Counted from the stretch's first letter, positions 8,816-17,476 are shown. The stretch: 64,000 bases of DNA from Pseudarthrobacter sp. NamE2 (GCF_005796205.1 NZ_VAHN01000013.1:46163-110162), one strand, 5' to 3'. Notes: a model not told the origin generated them from the letters alone. A program made the numbers and translations.

Positions 8816-9616
8816 GTGAGGATCGCCTTGGGGCAGTTCGGCGCCGGCACGGATCCGCGGGAAAACCTGCGCCTTATTGCCGGATTGATGGAGGCCGCCG
8901 CCCTGGGCAATGCCGATCTGCTGGTGCTTCCCGAATCCAGCCTCTATGCCGGCACGGGACCGCCCAGTGTTATGGCGGAAGTGGCAGAACCGCTGGACGG
9001 TCCTTTCATCAGCGGAGTTGCCGCGCTCGCGGGGAACCTGAACCTGCCCGTCGTCGTGGGAACCACCGAGGCCAGCCCCGGCGGCCTGCCCTACAACACG
9101 GTGGTTGCCCTTGACGCCGGGGGAGAAGTACTGGGCACGTACAGGAAAGTGCACCTCTACGACGCTTTCGGGCACCGTGAAAGCGATGGAACCAGCCCGG
9201 GAAGCATCAGCGAGCCTTACTTGCTCTCTCACGGCCAGCTGCGGCTTGGCATGCTTACCTGCTACGACCTTCGGTTCCCGGAAAGCGCCCGGTACCTGGT
9301 GGATGCGGGCGCCAACGTCCTCCTGCTGCCGGCCAATTGGATCAGGGGTCCGGGGAAGGAGGACCACTTCAACACCCTGGTGCGCGCCCGGGCCATCGAG
9401 AACACGTCCTACGTGGTGGCGGCCAATCAATGCGGCCCGCTTGCCACGGCGTACTCGATGGTGGTGGATCCCTTCGGGGTGGTCATAGCCAACGCCGGCG
9501 AGGCGCCCGGCGTCGTGTTCGCCGAGCTGGAGCCGGAACGTATCGCAGCCGTGCGGACCCGCGTTCCGGCACTTCAGAACCGCCGCTTCAATGTGGTGCC
9601 CAGGAGTGCTGACTGA
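8816..9616 (+). CDS. Carbon-nitrogen hydrolase (nitrilase superfamily amidase), 266 aa
   Basis: The catalytic triad of the superfamily is visible: Glu40 in LVLPESS, Lys111 in TYRKVHLYD, and Cys149 in LTCYDLRFPE. Its length and the LTCYDLRFPE form are closest to the Nit2/omega-amidase-like branch, which hydrolyses omega-amides or deaminated glutathione. The GTG start has a good AAGGGAGG site. The adjacent GCS2-type ligase makes a gamma-glutamyl-related substrate plausible, but the sequence cannot fix the specificity. Confidence 0.87.
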   Translation: MRIALGQFGAGTDPRENLRLIAGLMEAAALGNADLLVLPESSLYAGTGPPSVMAEVAEPLDGPFISGVAALAGNLNLPVVVGTTEASPGGLPYNTVVALDAGGEVLGTYRKVHLYDAFGHRESDGTSPGSISEPYLLSHGQLRLGMLTCYDLRFPESARYLVDAGANVLLLPANWIRGPGKEDHFNTLVRARAIENTSYVVAANQCGPLATAYSMVVDPFGVVIANAGEAPGVVFAELEPERIAAVRTRVPALQNRRFNVVPRSAD

Positions 9617-9726
9617 GCCCTGAAAAGTGTGACCGGCTTGATACCGGGATTTGACGCCGTCGAAACATTCAGGACCTGACGCCCCCATAAAATTAGAGGC
9701 AACCAAATCTCCCGGAAAGGATCGAA

Positions 9727-10542
9727 GTGCACGCAACCGACGCCGCGATGAAACCCGTCATCGGCCTCACCACCTACCTGGAGCAGGCGGGAACCGATGG
9801 TTGCGGCACCGTGAATGCGGCATTCCTGCCGGAGACGTACCTGAAACCCATCATCGCCGCAGGCGGAGTTCCCATCCTGCTGCCGCCGCAGCCGGTGGTG
9901 GCCGACGTTGTGGAAATGCTCATCGGCAGGCTCGACGGCCTGGTTGTTCCCGGCGGCTGGGACGTTGACCCCGCCCTCTACGGCCAGGCACCGCACCCCG
10001 AGACTGATGTTCCCCGTCCGGAGCGTGACGCTTGGGAGCAGGCCCTGATCCAGGAGGCCATCCGCCAGGACGTGCCGCTGCTGTGCATCTGCCGCGGCGA
10101 GCAGTTGCTGAACGTCACCCTCGGCGGAACCCTTCACCAGCACCTGCCCGATGTTGTGGGCAGCGGCCACTACCAGCCCGGCGGCTACAACTTCAACCGG
10201 ATCGCGGTGGAAATCAAGGCCGGCTCTCGGCTCGAACAGCTGATCGGAGCTAACGCGGGGACGGTGCCGGTGTCCCACCACCAGGCCGTGGACAAGCTCG
10301 GCGAAGGCCTGGTGGCTTCCGCGTGGAGCGAGGACCAGGTGGTGGAAGCCATCGAGTATCCCGCCGCAAGCTTCACCATGGGCATCCAATGGCACCCGGA
10401 GGAGTTGCCGGAGGACTTCGGGCTGTTCCGCGGTTTCGTGGAAGCGGCGCGCAGCAAATTCCTGTCCCGGCTCCTGCCCGCGGCGCCGTCGGCTGTTTCC
10501 GGCGGGATCAACGCCACCCTTGCACGGCCTTCACTGGGATAG
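9727..10542 (+). CDS. Gamma-glutamyl-gamma-aminobutyrate hydrolase-like class I amidotransferase (PuuD family), 271 aa
   Basis: Class I glutamine-amidotransferase fold with nucleophile Cys122 in LCICRGEQLLNV, and His223/Glu225 in GIQWHPEELPED completing the triad. The PVIGLTTYLE start and VVPGGWDVDP loop are typical of PuuD, which releases GABA from gamma-glutamyl-GABA in putrescine breakdown. The GTG start is preceded by GGAAAGG. It sits next to a decayed amino-acid decarboxylase and a gamma-glutamyl-type ligase. The GABA aminotransferase and aminobutyraldehyde dehydrogenase lie 44 kb further on, so a polyamine role is plausible but not proven. Confidence 0.85.
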   Translation: MHATDAAMKPVIGLTTYLEQAGTDGCGTVNAAFLPETYLKPIIAAGGVPILLPPQPVVADVVEMLIGRLDGLVVPGGWDVDPALYGQAPHPETDVPRPERDAWEQALIQEAIRQDVPLLCICRGEQLLNVTLGGTLHQHLPDVVGSGHYQPGGYNFNRIAVEIKAGSRLEQLIGANAGTVPVSHHQAVDKLGEGLVASAWSEDQVVEAIEYPAASFTMGIQWHPEELPEDFGLFRGFVEAARSKFLSRLLPAAPSAVSGGINATLARPSLG

Positions 10543-10584
10543 TGCCACTGGCCAGGCCCACAACATCCTTTCCTTGATCAGCAG

Positions 10585-10629
10585 GAACCGTCCCGGACAG
10601 CGCGCACGCGCCTCGTCCCGGGACGGTTC
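10585..10629 (+). terminator. Hairpin terminator after the PuuD-like gene
   Basis: GAACCGTCCCG (10585-10595) pairs perfectly with CGGGACGGTTC (10619-10629), and TTTGCATT follows. The 23-nt loop region is GC-rich. The position 43 nt after the stop supports rho-independent termination. Confidence 0.7.
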
Positions 10630-10654
10630 TTTGCATTCTGCCTTGCCCTCGAGA

Positions 10655-10671
10655 AATAAGCATGCTTAGTA
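10655..10671. promoter_or_regulatory. Palindromic operator-like site, TAAGCATGCTTA core
   Basis: A perfect 12-nt palindrome, TAAGCATGCTTA (10657-10668), overlaps TAGTAT, a possible -10. On the minus strand it reads TACTAAGCATGCTTAT, close to sites at 46639 and 48752. It sits upstream of a decayed decarboxylase and may have controlled the gene that has been lost. Confidence 0.45.
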
Positions 10672-10794
10672 TGTTTGGACGCTGAGGTTAAGCCAAATGC
10701 TTCACGGTTCTATCCATGGAGCAACGATGGCTGGTATTCGCAAAGTTTCAGATCCTGCCCGCACAGCCGCCCCCGGCAAGGGGCGCCGCAGGCA

Positions 10795-11230
10795 AGGGGC
10801 GAGGGCTCCATTTTCCACCTGCAGGGCAGCCTCGTGGACCCGGGACGGGTGAACCAGTGCGCGGACATCCTTTCCACCACCAGTTCCAACGTGATGCTCT
10901 ACGCCGCCATGGACAGCTGGCGCCGCCAGATGGTCCAGGAGGGCAACGGCATGATTGAAAAGGCCCTTGAACTGCCCCGGGGCCTCCGCAGGGACATTGA
11001 CGCCCTCCCGGGACTGTACGTTCTGGAAGACGAACTGGTGCACGCCGAGGCGGGCCTCTTCCTGGAGACGGCCATGTTGCCCCGCGACGACTTTTTTCAG
11101 CCCCGTGGAGGTCATCCCCATGGAAGAGGCCCCGGGGCGCATCGCGGCCGGGATGGTCCTGCCTGGTCCTTCAGATGCGACATTCAAGACCGGCAGGGTG
11201 GTTTGGGAGGAATCCCACCGATCGTTTTAG
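10795..11230 (+). pseudogene. Decayed Orn/Lys/Arg decarboxylase remnant
   Basis: Frame 1 carries decarboxylase sequence: IFHLQGSLVDPGRVNQCAD, then MLYAAMDSWRRQMVQEG, then IDALPGLYVLEDELVHAEAG. This joins abruptly to LETAMLPRDDFF, a segment that lies much further along in intact enzymes. At the run of six T (11092-11097) the frame must shift to continue as SPVEVIPMEEAPGRIAA. That in turn is fused directly to AGMVLP...FKTGRVV, the end of the C-terminal domain. So the locus shows a lost N-terminus with the PLP-lysine region, at least two internal deletions and one frameshift. It cannot encode an active enzyme. The family assignment is from recalled motifs. Confidence 0.7.
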
Positions 11231-11282
11231 AAGCTCAAGGCTGTAGGGGGAGCGGTGCAACAAACAAGGAACGGAACGTCAC

Positions 11283-13061
11283 ATGTGCGGCATAGCAGGC
11301 GAAATTGCCTTCAACGGGAGAAAGACCTCCCGGGAGGCGGTCCTGAAGATGATGGAGGCAATGGCATCAAGGGGACCTGACGGACGGGGAACATGGGAAT
11401 CCGGCTGGGTTGCACTGGGACACCAGCGGCTCAGCATCATCGACCTCTCAGAGGCGGGGGCGCAGCCCATGGTGGACGACGGCGGGCTGACTGTCACCTT
11501 CAATGGCTGCATCTACAACTACAAGGAACTGCGGCGCGAACTGGAGCCCGAGTTCACCTTCCGGTCCACCAGCGATACCGAGGTGGTCCTGAAGGCCTAC
11601 CGGAAGTGGGGCGACGACTTTGTCCACCACCTGGTGGGGATGTTCGCGATAGCCCTGTACGACACGCAGCGGCAGGAGGTCCTGCTGGTGCGGGACCGGC
11701 TGGGCATCAAACCTGTATACGTCTCCCAGCTCCCGGGAAAGCTGCGCTTCGCTTCCACCCTGCCGGCCCTGGTGGCCTCCGGCGGCGTGGACACCTCACT
11801 GGACGAGGTGGCCCTGCACCATTACCTGAGCTGGCACTCGATTGTTCCTGCGCCGCGGTCCATCCTGCGCGGGGTCCAGAAGCTGCCTGCGGCCACCATC
11901 CGGACGGTGCGCGCGGACGGGACGTGGCATGACCGCGAGTACTGGAAGCCGGAGTATACCCGCCGTCCCGAACGTGCGGCATGGACCGTGGAGGACTGGC
12001 AGGAGGCTGTCCGGGCCGCCTTGAGGACAGCGGTACGACGGCGGATGGTCGCCGATGTACCGGTAGGTGTCCTTTTGTCCGGCGGCCTGGATTCCAGCAT
12101 CCTGGTTGCCCTGCTCGCCGAGGAGGGCCAGCACGGGCTGTCCACCTTCAGCATCGGCTTCGACGGAGCCGGCGGGGACTCCGGGAACGAGTTCGTGTAC
12201 TCGGACCTGATCGCCCGCGAGTTTGGCACCCGGCACGAACGCCTCCACGTCAGCACGGCCGAGTTTGCGCCGTCCATCGACGGAGCCGTTGAAGCGATGT
12301 CCGAACCGATGGCCAGCCATGACGTGACCGCATTCCACCTGCTCTCAAAAACCGTCGCCCGGCACCTTAAGGTGGTCCAGTGCGGGCAGGGCGCCGACGA
12401 GGTGTTCGGCGGGTACGCCTACCACCAGCCGCTGGCTTCCGTTCCCCGCCCCGGGGCGCACGCGGCGTTCACCAAGAGCTTTGTGGACCACAGCCACGGG
12501 GAACTCCTGGAGATCCTCGAGCCCGAGTGGTACTCCGGCTCCGACGTCAGCAGCCGGGTGCTGGCCGAAAACCTGGCAGCCCCGGGAGCGGACACGGCCC
12601 TGGATGCCGTGCTCCGCCTGGATACCCACCTGCTGATGGTGGACGACCCCGTCAAACGGCTGGACAACATGAGCATGGCATGGGGCATCGAAGCCCGGGT
12701 CCCGTTCCTTGACCATGAACTCGTGGAGCTGGCCGCATCCTGCCCGCCGGAGTACAAGGCTTCCGGGGGCGGCAAGGGAATCCTGAAGGACCTGGGCCGT
12801 CAGCTGCTGCCGGCTGCCGTTGTGGACCGGCCCAAGGGCTACTTCCCGGTTCCCGCCCTGCGGCACCTGGAGGAACCGTTCATCACCATGGTCAGGGACG
12901 CCCTCCGCGCGCCGGCGGCGAAGCAGCGCGGGATCTTCCGGTCGGACTACATCGACGGGCTGCTGGCGGATCCGAACAGCCGGCGGACTCCCGTGAAGAG
13001 CAATGTCCTGTGGCAGTTCGCGCTGCTGGAGATGTGGCTGCAGCATCACGGGGTGGGCTGA
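11283..13061 (+). CDS. Asparagine-synthetase-family amidotransferase, N-acetylglutaminylglutamine type, 592 aa
   Basis: An N-terminal class II glutaminase domain begins MCGIAGE with Cys2 as nucleophile, and contains FNGCIYNYKELR. The C-terminal synthetase domain has the PP-loop SGGLDSS starting at residue 266, and later GQGADEVFGGYAYH and MSEPMASHDV. The GCIYNY segment, the SEPM.SHD segment and the WQFALLEMWLQ end resemble the N-acetylglutaminylglutamine amidotransferase branch rather than AsnB. In other bacteria that enzyme makes the osmoprotectant dipeptide NAGGN together with an adjacent synthetase. Here no such synthetase is adjacent. A general asparagine synthetase role remains possible. 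Confidence 0.8.
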   Translation: MCGIAGEIAFNGRKTSREAVLKMMEAMASRGPDGRGTWESGWVALGHQRLSIIDLSEAGAQPMVDDGGLTVTFNGCIYNYKELRRELEPEFTFRSTSDTEVVLKAYRKWGDDFVHHLVGMFAIALYDTQRQEVLLVRDRLGIKPVYVSQLPGKLRFASTLPALVASGGVDTSLDEVALHHYLSWHSIVPAPRSILRGVQKLPAATIRTVRADGTWHDREYWKPEYTRRPERAAWTVEDWQEAVRAALRTAVRRRMVADVPVGVLLSGGLDSSILVALLAEEGQHGLSTFSIGFDGAGGDSGNEFVYSDLIAREFGTRHERLHVSTAEFAPSIDGAVEAMSEPMASHDVTAFHLLSKTVARHLKVVQCGQGADEVFGGYAYHQPLASVPRPGAHAAFTKSFVDHSHGELLEILEPEWYSGSDVSSRVLAENLAAPGADTALDAVLRLDTHLLMVDDPVKRLDNMSMAWGIEARVPFLDHELVELAASCPPEYKASGGGKGILKDLGRQLLPAAVVDRPKGYFPVPALRHLEEPFITMVRDALRAPAAKQRGIFRSDYIDGLLADPNSRRTPVKSNVLWQFALLEMWLQHHGVG

Positions 13062-13064
13062 GAC

Positions 13065-13157
13065 ATGGCGTCGGGCCCGGTGCTGGACGGACTCCGCCAG
13101 GCCGTCAAGGCCGACTTTCCCGCCGCCGTCGATGAACTGTTTTACGCCCCGAGCTAA
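13065..13157 (+). CDS. 30-codon ORF, possible truncated remnant
   Basis: An ATG 3 nt after the amidotransferase stop opens a 30-residue frame with a helical, charged segment (GLRQAVKADFPAAVDEL), then stops after FYAPS. That helix resembles the extreme N-terminus of M20-type dipeptidases as I recall them, so this may be what remains of a deleted downstream operon gene. It could also be non-coding. No ribosome-binding site of its own beyond the preceding gene's end. Confidence 0.3.
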   Translation: MASGPVLDGLRQAVKADFPAAVDELFYAPS

Positions 13158-13191
13158 CCTTCCGCCCCCGGGAGGAGTTGGTGAAGGCTGG

Positions 13192-14097
13192 CTACCTCTT
13201 TGGTGGGTCCCGCCGTCGTGCAGCGTAGGCAAACATCAAGGTGGTGGCGACCGTCGCCAGGTATCCGGCGATGATGATCAGCGAGATCCCGGCCCAAAAG
13301 TAGTTGGTGGTGCTGGTTTCCTGCCACGGGCTCGGGGCGATGCGGATCAGCGAAAAGACGGCGACGGCGGCCGAGCCCAAACCAAGCAGCACCGGCAGCG
13401 TTACCCAGATCCGGGCCGAGCCGATGTGATGGTCGAACCCGTTCCAGGCGGTCCAGGCGCCCCGCCGGATGATGAGCCAGCCGGCCGGAATCATGAACGC
13501 GCCCACCAGCAGGAACGCCGCCACCACGTCGGCGGGCCGGTGCCACTGGTTGATCAGCGTGGACACCCCGGAGGCGATGGCGAACGTGCCGCCCACAAAA
13601 CCGGCCATGGGCCGCCAGCGCGGCGACGCCATCAGGAACACCGCCGCGGCCGCTGACGCCGCAAGCGTGGTGTGCCCGGACGGCAGCGAGTTCAGTTCCA
13701 GCGTGACCACGCCCTTGTCCGGACGGGCCGGCAGGACATCCTTCAGGACCTGGGTCGCGATGTTCGCGCCGATGCACGCCGTCACGGCGATTCCGGCTTC
13801 CGTCCAGCGGCGCCGGATCACCGTCACGAACAAAACCACGACGGCGGCCATCACCAGGGAGATGGTGGGCAACAAGTCGAGGAACTTGGTACTCGCCTTG
13901 CCGGCGGGACCGTGGATGGCCACGGCCTCCACAAGGGCGGACTCGTCGATGAACTGGCCCGTGGTGGTCTGCACGAAGTAGTAGTACGTGGCCACCAGTC
14001 CCGCGACGCAGGCCAGGGTGGCGAGCACGAACAGGAAACCCGAACCGGGAGCGGGTCGGGCTGATGTCCTGGCCTGTGCCTGTCGTGAAAAAGTCAT
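13192..14097 (-). CDS. PAP2-family membrane phosphatase, 301 aa
   Basis: All three phosphatase motifs are present in order: VLKDVLPARPDK (K-x6-RP), LPSGHTT (PSGH), and STLINQWHRPADV (SR-x5-H-x3-D like, here with the catalytic His in WHRPAD). Six or more membrane helices surround them, plus two additional C-terminal ones. It should dephosphorylate lipid phosphates such as undecaprenyl or phosphatidic acid derivatives at the membrane. It is divergent from menC and convergent with the amidotransferase gene. Confidence 0.88.
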   Translation of the reverse strand: MTFSRQAQARTSARPAPGSGFLFVLATLACVAGLVATYYYFVQTTTGQFIDESALVEAVAIHGPAGKASTKFLDLLPTISLVMAAVVVLFVTVIRRRWTEAGIAVTACIGANIATQVLKDVLPARPDKGVVTLELNSLPSGHTTLAASAAAAVFLMASPRWRPMAGFVGGTFAIASGVSTLINQWHRPADVVAAFLLVGAFMIPAGWLIIRRGAWTAWNGFDHHIGSARIWVTLPVLLGLGSAAVAVFSLIRIAPSPWQETSTTNYFWAGISLIIIAGYLATVATTLMFAYAARRRDPPKR

Positions 14098-14222
14098 CGG
14101 AATAAGGGTGGCATAAAAAGCTGGGAGGCTGCCCGGGGCCGCAGCGGCGCGCCCGCCGCCGTCGGCCTCGTCAGGCTGTCCAGGTCCCGCCCCCGCTTCC
14201 GGCCGCCGGTACAGTGAGGTTC

Positions 14223-15233
14223 ATGCCTGCTGCCAGCGAGCCCCCGCCCGTCCTGCCCACGGTTGACCAGCTCCTGGCCGCGGCGCACGTTGTCAGCCTG
14301 CCCATGCGCGTGAAGTTCCGCGGCATCATGGAACGTGAATCGCTGGTGCTCCATGGCCCCGCAGGGTGGGGGGAGTTCGGCCCGTTTCCGGAGTACGGCG
14401 ATGCCGAGGCCGCCCGCTGGCTCGCCGCCGCCATCGAAGCGGCCTGGCACGGTTTCCCGGAGCCACTGCGCACAGCCGTTCCGGTCAACGCCACTGTTCC
14501 GGCCGTCCCTGCCGTAGGGGTGCCTGAGGTCCTGGCCCGGTTTGGCCGGGTGGACGCAGTCAAGGTCAAGGTCGCAGAGCAGGGCCAGAGCCTCGAGGAA
14601 GACGCCGCCCGGGTTGCGGCCGTCAGGTCCGCACTGCCGGAGGCTGCCATCCGGGTCGATGCAAACGGAGGGTGGGACGTGCCCGCCGCTGTGGAGGCAC
14701 TGACCCGGCTGGCCGGCGTCGGACTTGAATACGCGGAGCAGCCGGCGCCAACCATCGAGGGCCTTGCGGAGGTGCGCTCGCGGCTGCGGACTGCGGGCGT
14801 TCCGGTGCTGATCGCCGCGGACGAGAGTGTCCGCAAGGAGGACGACCCCCTCCGCGTTGCCCGCGCCGGCGCCGCGGACCTGATCGTGGTGAAGGTTGCG
14901 CCGTTGGGAGGAGTGCGGCGGGCACTGGACATTGTGGCGGAAGCCGGCCTTCCCGCCGTCGTCAGTTCTGCCCTGGACACCTCCGTGGGCATCCGCGCGG
15001 GGCTGGCGCTCGCTGCTGCGCTGCCGGAGCTGCCGTACGCGTGCGGGCTGGGCACGGTGTCCCTGTTCGAGTCCGACGTCACTGCGGACCCTTTGGTGGC
15101 CGACGACGGCGCCATCCGCCTGCGCGATCCCGCCGCCGATGCCGGGCTGCTGGAGCGGTACGCGGCTTCCCCGCACCGCCGGGACTGGTGGCTGGACCGG
15201 CTGCGCCGGGTGCACGCGTTGCTCACCCCCTGA
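14223..15233 (+). CDS. menC: o-Succinylbenzoate synthase (menC)
   Basis: Enolase-superfamily enzyme of the short actinobacterial MenC type. The acid/base lysine lies in VDAVKVKVAE (Lys116), and metal ligands in AIRVDANGGWD, YAEQPAP and IAADESV. A second lysine is in VVKVAPLGG. It dehydrates SHCHC to o-succinylbenzoate in menaquinone synthesis. The start at ATG 14223 is backed by AGTGAGG 4 nt upstream; GTG 14214 is the alternative. TACAGT (14210-14215) is a possible -10. It is separated from menD by phoX, so they are not one operon. Confidence 0.9.
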   Translation: MPAASEPPPVLPTVDQLLAAAHVVSLPMRVKFRGIMERESLVLHGPAGWGEFGPFPEYGDAEAARWLAAAIEAAWHGFPEPLRTAVPVNATVPAVPAVGVPEVLARFGRVDAVKVKVAEQGQSLEEDAARVAAVRSALPEAAIRVDANGGWDVPAAVEALTRLAGVGLEYAEQPAPTIEGLAEVRSRLRTAGVPVLIAADESVRKEDDPLRVARAGAADLIVVKVAPLGGVRRALDIVAEAGLPAVVSSALDTSVGIRAGLALAAALPELPYACGLGTVSLFESDVTADPLVADDGAIRLRDPAADAGLLERYAASPHRRDWWLDRLRRVHALLTP

Positions 15234-15283
15234 AGCGTCTCCTCCAACCGTGACGCTCTTTTACATTTGCGCAGGTCATTCCC

Positions 15284-15313
15284 GGTTACCGGCGGGTTTA
15301 CCCCGGGTTCACC
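15284..15313 (+). promoter_or_regulatory. PHO box: three GGTTnACC direct repeats, 11-nt period, upstream of phoX
   Basis: GGTTACC begins at 15284, GGTTTACC at 15295, and GGTTCACC at 15306: three direct repeats at exactly 11-nt spacing. This matches the PhoP-binding PHO box of Streptomyces (GTTCACC-type units every 11 nt). A TAGAAA hexamer at 15331-15336 lies 17 nt after the last unit and could be the -10, placing the box over the -35 region, as expected for PhoP activation of phoX. Confidence 0.85.
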
Positions 15314-15383
15314 TTGCTGACGACTCCGCGTAGAAACCGGCTGACAGGGTGAGGGCACCGCATCGATTTTCTGGAAGGCACCC

Positions 15384-17459
15384 ATGTCTGAAACGACTGC
15401 CCGCAAGTTCACCCTGCTGCCGATGCTCGGCCATACCAAGGGCAAGCGCAGCGCCGTTACGTGTGCGCTTAAATGCGACAACGCCTGCGCCGGCGACGTC
15501 TGCAACACCAGCTCCAACAGCTACTTCCGCGACATCGCCTCCGCCACCCTGTCACGCCGCGCCGCCCTGGGATTCGGCGCCGCCGGCGCCCTCGCCGTCG
15601 TCCTCGGCAGCGCCGTCACCTCGCCGGACTCCGCCAACGCCGCAGGACTGTCCCAGGCAGCAAAGGAAGGCTTCGGCAAGTCCAAGCTGAAGTTCACGGC
15701 CATCCCCTCAGTCGACGCCATGGTTGACGCCGTGACCGTTCCGGACGGGTTCACCTGGAAGCCGGTCATCCGCTGGGGCGACCCGATTTTCAACGACGCG
15801 CCCGAGTTCGACCTGAACAACCAGACCGCCGCTGCCCAGGAAAAGCAGTTCGGCTATAACAACGACTACACCGACATCCTGGAGATCCCGGGCAGCAAGG
15901 GCCGCCGCGCGGTGCTGTTCTCCAACCACGAGTACACCAACGAGAACATCATGTTCCCGGCCACCATGCCGGCAGAGCAGAAGCGCGCCGTGGGGGCGGC
16001 TGCGCACGGCCTGTCCGTGGTGGAGCTGGAGCGCCAGAACAAGAACAAGCCGTGGACCTACGTCAAGGGCGCGCAGCTGAACCGCCGCTTCCTCAATAGC
16101 ACGGTGTACGAGCTGACCGGCCCGGCCGCAGGGTCCTCCCTGGTCAAGACCAAGGACGACCCGGCCGGCCGCTTCATCAAGGGCACCCTGGGCAACTGCG
16201 CCGGCGGCACCACGCCGTGGGGGACCATCCTCTCCGGCGAGGAAAATTTCCAGAGCTATTTCGTGGCCCCGGGAACCTCTGCAGGTGACAAGCGCTACGG
16301 CATCACCAACAGGCCCACCGCCCGGGGCTGGGAGCTGGATGAGCCCCGCTGGGACACCCGCAACGCCGGGTACGAGAACGAAGCCAACCGCTTCGGCTGG
16401 ATCGTGGAGGTGGACCCGTTCGACGCCACCTCCACCCCGAAGAAGCACTCCATGCTGGGCCGTTTCAAGCACGAGGGCGCCAACGTGATCATCGCCGAGT
16501 CCGGGCACGTGGTGGCCTACTCCGGCGACGACGAGCGCTTCGACTACCTTTACAAGTTCGTCTCCCGAGACAAGTACCGGGAGGGCGACCGCAAGCACAA
16601 CATGACGCTGCTCTCTGCCGGCAGCCTCTACGTCGCCAAATTCACCGGTAACTCGCCGGCTGCCGAGATCACGGGCACCGGTGCTGTTCCTTCTGACGGT
16701 GCGTTCGACGGCGTCGGCGAATGGCTGCCGCTGGTGGTCGACGGCAAGTCCGCAGTCCCCGGCATGTCCGTGGAAGAGGTCCTGGTGTACACCCGCCTGG
16801 CCGCGGACAAGGTTGGCCCCACCAAGATGGACCGCTGCGAGGACGTGGAGCCGAGCAAGTTCACCGGCAAGGTCTACGTCGCCTGCACCAACAACTCCAA
16901 CCGTGGCACCGGCACGAACGAAGGCGCCACCGAGGTCAACCCGCGCAACCAGAACCGCGACGGCCACATCGTGGAGATCAGCGAAGCCGGGGACCAGACC
17001 TCCACCAAATTCACCTGGAACCTGCTGATGGTCTGCGGTGACCCGGCGCAGGGCGACGTCACCTACTTCTCCGGCTTCCCGGTGGACAAGGTCTCGCCCA
17101 TCTCCTGCCCGGACAACCTGGCCTTCGACTCCGTCGGCAACCTCTGGATCTCCACCGACGGCGCCCCCTCCGGCATCGGCCGGGCCGACGCCCTGTTCAA
17201 GGTCACCCTGGAAGGCGCCGAACGCGGCAAGGTGGAGCAGTTCCTCGCCGTCCCGCGCGACGCCGAGACCTGCGGCCCCATCATCCACGACGAGGAGCGC
17301 ACCGTGTTCGTCGCGGTGCAGCACCCGGGCGAGGACGGCACCTTCGAGAACCAGGTGTCCTACTTCCCGGACTACGTCCCGGCAGGCACCACGCCCGCAC
17401 CCGGCCAGGCCCGTGCGCCCCGCCCGTCGGTGATCCAGGTGTTCCGGACGGACGCCTAG
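15384..17459 (+). CDS. phoX: PhoX-family alkaline phosphatase, Tat-exported, 691 aa
   Basis: A twin-arginine signal (SRRAALGFGAAGALAVV) starts unusually far in, at about residue 54, after a Cys-rich leader with four Cys between about residues 30 and 41. The body is the PhoX/DUF839 beta-propeller with typical segments CAGGTTPWGT, LSGEENF, FKHEGANV and HIVEISEAGD. PhoX enzymes are Ca/Fe-dependent monoesterases that release phosphate outside the cell under phosphate limitation. A GGAAGG site precedes the ATG, and a three-unit PHO box lies 71 nt upstream. It is monocistronic, followed by repeats. Confidence 0.92.
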   Translation: MSETTARKFTLLPMLGHTKGKRSAVTCALKCDNACAGDVCNTSSNSYFRDIASATLSRRAALGFGAAGALAVVLGSAVTSPDSANAAGLSQAAKEGFGKSKLKFTAIPSVDAMVDAVTVPDGFTWKPVIRWGDPIFNDAPEFDLNNQTAAAQEKQFGYNNDYTDILEIPGSKGRRAVLFSNHEYTNENIMFPATMPAEQKRAVGAAAHGLSVVELERQNKNKPWTYVKGAQLNRRFLNSTVYELTGPAAGSSLVKTKDDPAGRFIKGTLGNCAGGTTPWGTILSGEENFQSYFVAPGTSAGDKRYGITNRPTARGWELDEPRWDTRNAGYENEANRFGWIVEVDPFDATSTPKKHSMLGRFKHEGANVIIAESGHVVAYSGDDERFDYLYKFVSRDKYREGDRKHNMTLLSAGSLYVAKFTGNSPAAEITGTGAVPSDGAFDGVGEWLPLVVDGKSAVPGMSVEEVLVYTRLAADKVGPTKMDRCEDVEPSKFTGKVYVACTNNSNRGTGTNEGATEVNPRNQNRDGHIVEISEAGDQTSTKFTWNLLMVCGDPAQGDVTYFSGFPVDKVSPISCPDNLAFDSVGNLWISTDGAPSGIGRADALFKVTLEGAERGKVEQFLAVPRDAETCGPIIHDEERTVFVAVQHPGEDGTFENQVSYFPDYVPAGTTPAPGQARAPRPSVIQVFRTDA

Positions 17460-17476
17460 TTCCCTCCGGATGCCCG

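Noticed and set aside
15708..17324. 538-codon antisense ORF over phoX
   Set aside because: Phase shadow of a highly GC3-biased gene; no ribosome-binding site and low-complexity composition.
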